DNA from: Hymenolepis diminuta
Lineage: Eukaryota > Platyhelminthes > Cestoda > Cyclophyllidea > Hymenolepididae
Assembly: GCA_900708905.1 (NCBI GenBank)
Contig: CAADRB010000003.1
Coordinates: 4,565,551 to 4,629,550, forward strand
Direction of reading: 5' to 3'
Length of the DNA stretch: 64,000 bases
Program-made: the position numbers and the translations under genes
The notes under the pieces: model-generated
Databases searched by the model: none
Seen by the model: the letters and a program-made list of their open reading frames with translations, nothing else
What the model was told of the DNA's origin: nothing
Part shown: positions 48,666 through 59,306 of the stretch, piece after piece
How the letters are laid out: the number at the start of each line of letters is the position of its first letter
Numbering within the stretch: position 1 is the stretch's first letter

Positions 48666-48857
48666 TTAAAACATAAGGTTGAGTATTTTGTTTTCTTGGA
48701 CGAAAGTATTTATTTTATCCGACACCTTCCGGGGAGGTCGCTCGTCTAGTAGATTAGAGTTTTGAACCTTCCTAAATCGATAGTTTACTGGAATTTCTGG
48801 GGTTCCCCAATTTCGAGGCGGAGGACGATTATTTTGACCTTTGAATTTGGTTTTCAT
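48666..48857 (-). CDS. Candidate small ORF or 3-prime exon, unknown family
   Basis: A minus-strand ATG opens 63 codons. The peptide is polar and Pro/Arg/Asn-rich in its first half (NNRPPPRNWGTPEIPVNYR), then ERPPRKVSDKINTFVQENK, ending in a hydrophobic LNLMF. The composition is more protein-like than most frames here. Shortly after the stop the minus strand has AATAATAAAAAATATT, which includes an AATAAA-type poly-A signal. This fits a terminal exon, though such hexamers are common in AT-rich DNA. No domain is recognised and no good acceptor precedes it. Confidence 0.2.
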   Translation of the reverse strand: MKTKFKGQNNRPPPRNWGTPEIPVNYRFRKVQNSNLLDERPPRKVSDKINTFVQENKILNLMF

Positions 48858-51100
48858 GAAAATATAGCATACCGAAACTGAAACTGATTGTTCAGTGTGC
48901 AGTATGGTGTCATACGAGCAGCAATGATATCACCTCTGTGTATTGATCTGGGTCTTCACCTTATAAGGGTCATTGAAAGACTGCTCCCAGATGATTAAAA
49001 TATAAACATTTAACATGTAATTTGGGAAGTTCCCACTACTCGTTGTTAACCAATCACTCTTCCTAACGGTTGGATTAATTTGGAGAATGAAAATGGGAGA
49101 TATTGGGTTGTCATATGGAGTAAAAGAGAAATGGATGCTGTTTCTGGACGGGATCACGTTTGATGCGTAATATTTGGCAAATATTCTTTGGAGGGTGGTA
49201 AAAGTTATGGTGGATTTAAAAAAATATGACTTCAGGCCACTTTGAACAAGAATCCACTACCTTGAGATAGGAGCTTCCGTGGACAAATCCAACGAGATGC
49301 AGACTAGTTTGAGACCAGTGGACTGTGAACAAAGAACGCAGAGAGGGATTCTACTGAGCATTGAGTGCGGCCATTTTTCTAGCCATGTTCGAATTTTGTG
49401 CAATAACGTTTGATATTATTCGAATTGAATGAGGGACAAGTTAGTTGTACTTGATTTTGCTTCGCCCTCATTTTTTTTCCGATTTTATAAAAGCTATTAA
49501 GTAATTCACCAATTCGAGTCTTGAAACGTGGGACCACCTCTCATGCATCATTGTCGATATACTGATACAGAGCTTATGCATCAAGATATGATGTGAATAG
49601 CCTGAATATCGACATTGATTTCTGTCTATGAAGGTCCATCTTTCTTAATAAATTACGAAGTTGCAGGGTGAATTAGGCTTGTTTATGCACTAAATCTCAC
49701 CAAGTTTTTCACTTAAAAACCTCCAACATAAACATTTTTGCTATCTCTCATAGTTCCTGACTTGGCATAATCAATCGCTTTCAGAGGGTTTCTGAGAAAA
49801 TCCAATATAAATTTTATTAAATCCGTAAAGTGAGCATAAAATAACCATATTGTATCTGTTTATTCACCATTTTTTCCTCTAATTCCATCATTCCTCTTAA
49901 TTTGAGCAAAAGCAGAGTAGAACTTTCATTGAATAAGTGGAAGGTAAGTAGAGTGCAATTTATGAATATAAATCAAAATATATTAGTTAAATTTTGAAAT
50001 TTATTTACCAAAATATTCACTTTTAGCATAAAATTTCACTCCGTTTTACTTTATAATGAAAACAGTTTCTGTAGTGCCGCAAGTTAAAGAAATTTTCACA
50101 CTTTTTTGCACCTCCACATATTTGATTTTTTCATTTCCTGAGGTTGGATTTTCCTTTCTCCTTCCCTCTATTGTATGATATGATTAAAAAGTTGTGATAT
50201 CGCCTTCAAAAACTTTACATCGATGATTAAAAACTGCTAGCAGTAGTTTACTACAAAATAATATCTATGGAGCAGAAATTTTGTCAACAAAGTGGATTAT
50301 AACTGAATGGAATGTGTTGGATGAAAAGTCATATTAAAGTGAGGTCGAGGTGCTTCTGGAGTTTAGTCTTAGCTACCTCTTGAAAACGATTCAATGAAAG
50401 AAATAAGAGCTTGGAATCTTATCGAAGGATACTTTACCGATATTAGTAAATATGAATGTCATTTATTAACTGAAAATATATTTCTATTCATTATTAGAGA
50501 AATAATAATTATTAATTGATAAACTATACTGTTATATTAGAGAAGAAATCAGAACATTCTCCACAGCATCGCTGAACGTGAGTACAAAAAGCTGGAATAT
50601 AAACTGGTTAGTACTGGTTAATCAGAAAAGAGAAAACAGAGAGAAAACTACCGAGCATCAACCACATTCTTTGGAAATGAAAGTGAGATTAGTAGGACTG
50701 GTGCGCAGATCATCCAAAGAAGACCTACTAACTGGTTGACCCTTTTCTCAAGTGAGTGCTTACTAGAATTATGTGAGATACATCATGCGTATTTACCTCA
50801 AGAAGATAACGAAAAATCTGAGAAATCTGATCGAACTTCAAATTGAAAAGTGATTGATTTTAGGATCCTGAAGTCTGCAAGAAGTAGGGTCCACTCTGAC
50901 TCCCAGTCCTCTAAAAAATGACCAGTCTACATTTCCAACGTGTTGAATGCTCTCCGTGTTTAATAATTGCAAAACTTTACCCTGCCTTAATAAACATAAA
51001 AAGCGTTAATTATTGAGATTTTCCTGACATAGATGGCTGGACATGGAAAGAATCAAATTCATAAATAATTTCTCCTTAAAAATACTGTGATTTCACTTTT
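48858..51100. other. AT-rich non-coding stretch
   Basis: A 75-codon minus-strand ATG frame at 48930-49157 has no domain and no splice support. Nothing else is recognised. Confidence 0.42.
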
Positions 51101-51119
51101 CTTTTAATTAAAATAAACT

Positions 51120-51790
51120 TTTCGCCTCTGGCAATGCATATTTGGGCCAATTTCATTCTCCAGCGCGTCGTTCGCAGATGATAGAGTGAGGGGGCAGGGG
51201 GGAAAAGCTGTATAGCTTTCTCTGTATACTGCACCCCTTTCGCTCCCCCTAACCAATCGCATTACTGCGACCTTGTACGTTAGGGCACTACGTTCGCACA
51301 TGGGAAAAAATAGCCTCCAATGCGCAATCTCGCTTACTTGCTTGCCTCCTGCTGCCGTTTTTTCACGGACGCGCATCGCACGCGCGTACACTCTAACGCG
51401 GCGTGAAAAAAATTGAACACTGCTGCGCGGTGGCAATGAGAAGGGAATGCGATAGGGTTGGGCGGGGAGAAATTATGGGCGGTGGAAAGACTTCTCCACC
51501 CCTCCCTCTTCTCGGGGTGCACAGCGATTGGTTTATTCTGCAAGCAGGAAGGGGGAGGGGAAGATGTCCGCTTGCCAATTCCCACACGAAAAGCGAAAAA
51601 AGTAACGCCGTTGCGATGTGATGCGATGCAATGCGATTCTGCGCAAAGATGCGAAGCTATGGGAAAGAGGGAGAGAGTAAGGAAAAGCGTGGAGGAGGTG
51701 AAGGAGGAGCGGCAGTGATGGATTGTGTTGCATACGTGCAGAAGGCGGATGGATAGAATGATGTGGCGATACTCGGTCGTTTGTTAGCTA
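51120..51790 (+). promoter_or_regulatory. CpG island, best candidate promoter and first exon
   Basis: This is the most GC- and CpG-rich block in the window: ACGGACGCGCATCGCACGCGCGTAC near 51365-51390, plus repeated GCGATG/TGCGAT words at 51612-51640 and GA-rich tracts. A splice donor, GAGAGA|GTAAGG, lies at 51677 on the plus strand, and a strong acceptor follows at 52071. Several ATGs precede the donor. One frame from ATG at 51650 (phase 1 at the donor) and another from ATG at 51621 (phase 2) can both be joined to open frames at 52072, so no coding start is chosen. Many overlapping open frames on both strands (51104-51733) follow from the low stop-codon density of GC-rich DNA. An NRF1-like TCTGCGCAAAGATGCG is present. 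Orientation of transcription is inferred only from the donor. Confidence 0.38.
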
Positions 51791-52071
51791 GCTTGGTCAA
51801 TGTATTTGTGCAAACACGTTTGTCAAGCGATACGAGTGAAGTGCATTCGTTTATGCATTCTCTGCTGAAAATATCATTAGCACCTTATGCGCACTTGCAT
51901 TCTAACGCATAATAAATTTTTTTTAATCGGATTATACATTTCACACTGATATTGGCAATACCTGACCTATCAGGATCTAGCATATTTACAAAGCCCAGCA
52001 AGTAATCGGATTGTGATCGTTCACCTTTTCGAAATCCTGTTTACGTGGGTCTATTTCATTCTTCATTTCAG

Positions 52072-52125
52072 TTCGAGAGGAAAATCGTCTGAGAAGATCC
52101 GTCTCGTATTTCCTAAAGAGGAGGA
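52072..52125 (+). CDS. Candidate second exon downstream of CpG island
   Basis: TCTATTTCATTCTTCATTTCAG, a strong acceptor ending at 52071, is followed by 54 bases up to GGA|GTGAAC. In one frame the block reads EENRLRRSVSYFLKR and stays open past the donor. In another it reads RGKSSEKIRLVFPKEEE and ends in TGA just after. Both frames can be reached from ATGs in the preceding island. It might equally be untranslated leader. No domain is recognised. Confidence 0.25.
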
Positions 52126-55100
52126 GTGAACTTTGTCTTTGCTATCTTACGCGTTTCTTATGTTAATGTGCATGACCTAATATCTTCCTACTGTCATTAA
52201 TAACTTGTAAATGTCTTAAAAATAGATGAGAGGGGGTGGGAAAACAGTATCTTCTTCTAATTTTTACATTTTGTCTTTCATTACACTTTCAGTGCATATT
52301 AATAAATGTCATAAGGTGAGCATACATAAGTGAAATGACGTATTTTTAAAATGCCATTCTAACTCAGTGATTTAAAATTATCCCAAAAAGTGGTTGGAGT
52401 TTTCTGCTTTTGTTTGTGTCTGGATATTCATTTAATCTAATTAATTTAGGTATTTTGTGTTACTTTACGAGGTGAATTCAATCATTATATCGCAATCAGG
52501 AGTTTTTACACTACTTATACTACTGACATTACATTCAGTAGGCCTATTTATGTTTTTATAAACAGATTACTAATAAAACTGTCATTCGTTGGGCAACTTA
52601 ACCTTTCAGAGATTAGAGCAATTTGAGTTTTAATTACTATATATGTATGAAAGTGTACTTGGGGTAGTTACATATGCCTTTCAGCCGGAAAATCAGCATA
52701 TCTTTTAGAAAGAAATATCGCAAAACCCCGTTTAAACCGAACAGATTGCATTATTTTCATCATCTTTAGCTATCGTGAGAGAAATAGCCTTAATTACATT
52801 AATTGATAATGGTTAATAAAGAGGAGAGTAGAATTTGAGTTTCTATGATGCTGTCCCTCTACCCGTGATGTGTATTGGACCACGCTTTCATAAACTTGGC
52901 TTGGAAAGTTAATATTTAATAAACACTTATAGAAATATTTTTTGGAAATTCCTCCGTTTATTATTAAGAATGAGTGGAACTTACTAGTAAAATGGTCAAC
53001 AGTTGTTTGAATCAGAGGATATATTTCCTCCAGAAAAGTGATTGGTTAATTTGATTTCACGCCGTGATCAGTGGCATTTTATTCTAAGTTCCTTGATTTT
53101 ACATTATCTAAAAGCATTGTGTGCTGTTACTGCTAAGCTGTAAATACTGCTCTGTGGACATTTGGACTGTACGATGATTTCTAACAAACTAAAAATTGAA
53201 ACTTGGAGATAATATCCGTGATTTCCCGGCTCTCATTGTCGGACCAAATGACAGGGCGACTTGAGCGGGATTTACCTTCTCCGATCCTCAAATATGTCTA
53301 GTTTGTCTATCTGATTATTTGTAATTTGATAATTATGTAGGATCTCTGGATCTTTGTGGTTTTTTGGGTTCTATAAGCAATTTCCATAAAGTTGTTATAA
53401 TATTTTATCACCACATATCGCGTATTACATAAACCACTTCTGATTTATAAGAAGGAACGATACATCTCTAGCTGCTTGTAATTACAGCTCGGTGGTTTGA
53501 TGTTATTATTATGTTCACTTTAGTACTGAGTATCTGTTACAAATTTTAGTCATGAGAAAGAAAATGACCGGAAACCACTCAATGAGGATAGAAAGCGGCA
53601 GAGAGTCAAGACGATGCAGCTATTAGTCTGCATATCAGGAGTCTTATTTGACCCTAAATTTTGAGGCATTGAGTTGTGCAATACTGCCATTTGAAGTGGA
53701 GTTATATCTTAAATCTCCGATGTTCAAATTTTAAAATTTGACTGAAAAATCTGTTGGACAGTGACCAGATTCATCACTATCAGCTTGCTGAAATGCTTAC
53801 TTACTGACGAACAACAAATTCAGGAGAACTTTTAATGCATTCAAATGGCAGTAAATAAAAGAAATCCGACTAAATTATTCAGGAATTCACTTACTTTATA
53901 ATAATTAAGAGATAAGGTAAGAAGAAAATTACTAGCGGAGCACTTAAAGAGGTATGTTTTTTATGCTTTTGTAGGGCGTGTACGTAGTATGAATAATGAT
54001 AGAGCTTTATTAATTGCGATTACACTTTTTATTTGCAAAAGATGACTGACGCATCATTAAAATAATGTAGAAATTATTTTTCCCTTTTCAAAAAAAATGA
54101 TCATTTTTATTTCCGTTTTACAAAATAATTGCAATCCTTGCATTTGGTCAGCAAATTATCGTCCACTTTCTCCGCATGTCAACGATGCAAAAAGTGAAAT
54201 ATTACACGGGGAGGATTTTTCAAAATTTTTCAAATTCCCGCCACATTTTTCAAGAGATTAAAACTTCTTTCCTTGAAAAAGAGGCGTTTTTTTTTTCAAA
54301 AAAATAATGAATTCAAAAAAGGTGTCATGAGTTGGGGAGTGTTTTATCTCCATCACGCTATCTCTTTCCTCTAACACTTTTTCCTTATGAAATGTTGTGA
54401 GTGCAAATAAAAACTCGAAAAATTGGGTTTCATTTAATTAATTTTAGTGGAAATATCAAGTATAAAATGCGTTGATTTATTGGCTGAATTGAAATTAAAC
54501 GATATTTATTGCAAATTTCACTTTGGTTCGTCAAATACTCCTTTCGTGGAAGATCTGGGGATTGACTAGACCGGTACCTACGAGGATGAAAAAACTCAAT
54601 CATGTCGGTTTAGTTGTAAACAATCTTTTGAAGGTAACCAGGAGAAAAAACCCCTATTCATGAGAAGACGACGAGTTTTGACATTTAAAACCCTGTTGAA
54701 TGGAATAGCACCTATGCTACGGAAGTGTCGCTGCCACCTGATCTCCGAGTTTCGACTTCCAACTCCCCTAATGAATCGAAGATGGAAAGTTCTCCTTGTC
54801 CTTATTCAATTAATATGTTTTTCACGACATTTTTATAAATACACTACAAAGTGATCAGTTTCAAGCCACAAGGTTATAAAAATCGAATAGGAATTCTACT
54901 TTTGAGGGGCCATGACGAACATTCTGGAATAAATAAAATGATTTTTTAAATGTGATTATTATATTAATTAAAATAGTAATATGAAGTTGACTATTTACCA
55001 ATTTACTGGTTTTCTTATTTCATGATGGTATAGATGTAAATTAAAAATAATGAAACAGCCCCATTCCATCTGTAAATCATAGAATAGAAGGCCTTATTGA

Positions 55101-57730
55101 TTCATTGAATTGCGTTGCCAATTATTCTGCCATCTTAAATTCTAGAGCTCTCTTAATTCAATTGGAATGCTTGCTTCCAAATCAACTTAAAAACCTGCAA
55201 TAGGTTCCAAATCCCGGTTGAATCGAGAATTAAGTTGATTTAAACGCAAATGCTGAGACAGAGTGACTAAATTCCTCGATGATGAAAAAGTGTAGCATTT
55301 GCATTTACTTAACATTAAAATTTTAAATCCTTTCTCCGGTTGGCGCCTAACCCTCCGTTCATTCTTCTTGTTTGTTTTTTTTGGTCTTCTCTTCCTTTTC
55401 TGAAAGAGGAGAGAAAAAAACGAACAAGGTAGCAACAGCTTTCGTTGAAAGGCATTCATTTTTGAAATGGGGTACTGCACATTTGTTTTAATTTAGCTTA
55501 TAACATGACTTGTAAAAGCTGAAGCAAGTTGAATTGTGCGCCTGGTGTATACACCCTTTTTTTATCTCTGCTAAGAAGAAGTAGAAGCAACTGCCTCTGT
55601 GCATTGGGCTTGAACAGGCGAATTCGTTGTTGAACAGTTTTTTTTGAAATTTAATTTGTAACCTTATGCCGTGCCTCATTTTGCCCTATTTCAATCCACC
55701 ACCTTTGAAGAATTCTTCATTTCGGGCGCATTTTTCTTTTTACGCTGCATTTTAAAGAAGTAAATAGAATTTAATTTCATTAAATTGTTAACTTTTTGCA
55801 TTTGGTGCACTAACTGGAAATAAGGTGCAATTAATGGAGTTTTATTTGCACCCGTTGATAAATAAATTCAATACATTTTCGAGTTTTGACATACTTACTA
55901 GAGTGAAAGTAATTATAAATATTATTTAATAATTAGTGGAAATATATGGAAAATATACTCTAACCGTCCACGGAACTAAAATTTCCATATTAAGGATACA
56001 CTTCAAGCGAAAATAATTAAATTTTAAGCAAGACCGACCATCAGGATGCGCGATTGTGTTCTGACGGCTTCTCGAAATACCTGGCGCAGCATTGCTGTAC
56101 TCCTTTACTATTAAATCAGTGAAATAGCTTTAAGTAAACGTTCACTGAATTATAGAACTTTCAGCATTTCTTGTACCGATTCTACTCACGAGACTCAGCT
56201 TCATTCAGTGTAAATTATTGACGAATTCGGGGATTGCTGCCACTATCTGATACTATTTACCGAGTTAAGGATTTTCAAACGGACTATATCAGTAGGTTTA
56301 CTTCAGCACCACCGCCTCGAGTCAAGAGAGAGCAAATTTCGCCGAATGGAAATTTTTTCTTTCTCATCTTTACTTATGACATTTTTTTGATCCTGAAGTG
56401 CTTTCAATGTTTGAGTTGACTTTATTTACCGATCCTTATGACTCTTCGCCCACTTTCTGTATGTGTAATACATCAACCCTTCTCATTCTCATGCATATTT
56501 ACACCTTCCATGTGCGATCGCCTTCAATAAGACCACACAGTGCCATGTCTTGGCGGTCGAAATGCATGAAGCGTATGCACAGACCTCACTCAATTCATCC
56601 ATTCGAGCAATACCGTTACTATATCCTTCTGCGTTAATTCATCATTCAATACATTGTTGATGCAATTCAATTCTTCGGTATATTCCATACTATCATTTTG
56701 GCATTGCTTTAAATAAATCACTAATACCGGTTAAGAGTTAACGGGATAAATTTCAACATACTTCCATCCGCCTTGAGAATAATTCACAAAAAACGGATCT
56801 GCTTCCGATTAGAACAGAATGAAATCCCTCAATTTTACTCATTCACAGTCTTTTTGACGGCCTATCAATTTGAAATGTATGAATATGTACTCATCAAAGC
56901 ATTCTCAATCTTATATGAGAGATTGCAAATTGACTCTGAAAGGAAATTTTCACTTGAGTTGACAAGTTAATTGCAAATGAGCGGAGGCGATTGTTCGACT
57001 TATCTTGTGAAGTTGGAAGTCATTTCCGGAAGATAAATCCCCCCAAATATGAACAGTCTAAGTTGATTCGATTTGATTAACACGTGGTATATAGTAAAAG
57101 CGTTTAAATAACGATCTGGAACACGAAGCAGCAGATTTGAGCAGTTAAAACAAATAGCCATTTGCTATAAGTAAGTCAGAGAGTTCTCAGGCAAATCTAC
57201 AGTGAAAACGCCTTTTCTAATGCAAGCAGGTATTCATTTCCGGAGAGCATCGGCGCATCTTACCACGCCTATAAAATAACCTCCAAGAGGATATTTATTC
57301 TTCCATTACTACATAAAAATAGAACAATAAATTTTCACCAACATAATTTAATCATTCAAGCGTAATTTTCATCTCAATTTTGCAATAAAAATGCTCAAAA
57401 TTACTTCAATTTTTCAATGTGTTTCGTAAAATAACTAAATTGTAATAAATTTGCCTTCCCACACAATGAGAATTTTGTTTGAATTAACGTTACATATTTT
57501 TTTCTCCTCTCTATACATTGGCGGTAAATTGTTTCAGTTGAGTGCTCAGTCGTTGGTGGATGTAATGAAATTTCCTCTTTTTATCTCCACTTTGAATTTA
57601 CTTGACTTGGAAAAATAAATATGAAAATATAAGACAATAAATTTGTTAAAACATCATTTTCATTTTTGTGCATTCATCATTTAGCACGTGATCTATCACT
57701 ATTGATGCATAACATTTGACGTAAATCACT
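52126..57730. other. AT-rich non-coding stretch
   Basis: No recognised gene, RNA gene or repeat family. Open frames at 54660-54854, 55187-55480, 55488-55679, 56234-56419 and 56398-56637 are short, have no domains and lack convincing paired splice sites. A 50-codon ATG frame at 57466-57618 encodes a hydrophobic Leu/Phe-rich peptide and is probably chance. Confidence 0.42.
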
Positions 57731-57732
57731 AG

Positions 57733-57948
57733 TTACCGACGCTGGAAATCCACGTTTTCTGTCTTCGTGGAAGTGCACTTGTCACAATCAGAGATATGCG
57801 TATTTCGTGGCAAGACATCAGATATAATGAACCCTGGGAAATAGTAATAGTAGGTGATGGGGAAATCGTTTCCAATGCCATACCCATGTCCATAGATACA
57901 TTCCCTGAAAAGACTGTCGTGCATCCCAATGTATTCGTTTCTAATTAA
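57733..57948 (+). CDS. Unassigned 71-codon open frame, possible gene remnant
   Basis: Between in-frame TAG (57730) and TAA (57946) the plus strand is open for 71 codons. The first ATG is at 57796. The peptide is balanced and regularly hydrophobic (SWQDIRYNEPWEIVIVGDGE and IPMSIDTFPEKTVVHP). Another frame 100 bases further on gives a similar quality peptide (SDGIKLLIVKPGCINSYLG, about 58060-58115) before stops. That could be one frameshifted coding relic across 57.73-58.17 kb. The minus strand is open here as well. No family is recognised. Confidence 0.2.
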   Translation, partial: LPTLEIHVFCLRGSALVTIRDMRISWQDIRYNEPWEIVIVGDGEIVSNAIPMSIDTFPEKTVVHPNVFVSN

Positions 57949-59050
57949 AACCCATTATTTCTATGACATTTCAAATTATCCCGTTCAGCCGCGTTTGTCT
58001 TCATGCATCTTGCGATACAAATGTGGTGTGGAATATGATAAGCGCTTCCCAATACTAAAAGTGATGGTATTAAGCTGTTAATCGTAAAGCCAGGTTGTAT
58101 AAATTCATATCTTGGAAGCGATAAATTGTCAGCCCTCAACCCTCCCCAAGTTAGAAGACAGGAGATCAACTGAACTGGATAAATAGGGAAAGGGAACTGT
58201 GCTTTGGTTACACAAATATTAACAAATAGCCGATCTGTATTGAGCCATTGAGTCTAACACTAATGAGGTGTGTTTGAATATCCCACGGTTGGTCATCCTA
58301 AATGTTTCATGATTTGATATTTCATAATTAAATCCAGTTGTTTCCTGGGCAATCGTCTACTACTTCCTGACGTCCTGCTTCCGCTAGTGCTGTTTGTTCT
58401 AGTAATTCAACTACGGCGAACAGTGTATTAATGTATTCTCATGGCTTGAACGCATTTTTACCCAAATACCGCTGAATGTTACAAAATTCGAATTGATTTA
58501 GTGCCGGACGGATCTCTACTGGATGAATGAGGTCACATTTATCATATTTATGTATATGGATACACGTATATATATAAAGTCAAATGGTATTTAAGAGATC
58601 AGTATGTACAATTTCTGAGTTAATCGAACATTTTGAGTGGAATTTCCTTAATTAACGAGGTTTAAAGACTTTTGAAAACATATTTACATTCGTATCATTG
58701 TTTAGGAGGCACGAAGTCGTGTAATACCAAGAGAGAGATTTAGCAGCTCAAATGTATATGGCTGGAATAAGTCATGCAACTTAAAAACGGAAGAGATTAT
58801 GGTTGACTGGAAGTCGTCTCGATTTAGAGAATAAAAATTATGAGGATATGTTTATGGAGAATTGTCAGTCACGAGATCAGCGGTGGCTCAAACCACTTTT
58901 TCATGTTGCCTCCCAACTGTCACAATCTACACTAGTTTGTTTTGAGGTTATTGTAGTCGTCGTATTGTCTCGTTTACTAAATCGTACCATTTTATAAGAA
59001 AATAGATGCTATATAAAACATCACATTGTTGATACAACGACCAACATCCA
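57949..59050. other. AT-rich non-coding stretch
   Basis: It contains an alternating TATA-rich run at about 58547-58578 and the possible coding relic tail noted for 57.73-58.17 kb. Nothing else is recognised. Confidence 0.4.
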
Positions 59051-59054
59051 TTAA

Positions 59055-59306
59055 CCAACAGTAGATAACCACAGTTTTCAAAATCCAGAGGACAGAGTCG
59101 ATGGAGAAGTCGAATTTATCGAACAGCGACGATCAAAGATCAAGTGTCTGCCCAAAAAGTCTCGCAATCGTCATGCGTCGGATGAAACAGGCGAAAGCCA
59201 GCTTTTGAGAAGGAAAGGAGTAAAAATCGGTTCTCAGTGTTCTACATCTGCAACAAACAGACATAAAAGCATAAAAAATGATTTTTATTCACGCGATTTG
59301 AATTAA
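59055..59306 (+). CDS. Unassigned basic 83-codon open frame, candidate exon
   Basis: The plus strand is open for 83 codons between TAA (59052) and TAA (59304) with no ATG, so if real it is an internal or terminal exon. A weak acceptor TTTTCAAAATCCAG ends at 59088 inside the frame. Downstream of it the peptide is strongly basic and Ser-rich (VEFIEQRRSKIKCLPKKSRN, then a DETGES patch and LLRRKGVKIG). It resembles a linker or nuclear-localisation-type segment rather than a folded domain. No family is recognised. Confidence 0.22.
   Translation, partial: PTVDNHSFQNPEDRVDGEVEFIEQRRSKIKCLPKKSRNRHASDETGESQLLRRKGVKIGSQCSTSATNRHKSIKNDFYSRDLN

Noticed and set aside
51104..51733. Many overlapping 60-110 codon frames on both strands
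   Set aside because: Stops are scarce in this CpG-rich block, so frames open by composition. None has a recognisable domain. The island itself is reported instead.
57466..57618. 50-codon ATG frame (hydrophobic peptide)
   Set aside because: Such short Leu/Phe-rich frames are common by chance, and the weak internal acceptor gives no extra support.
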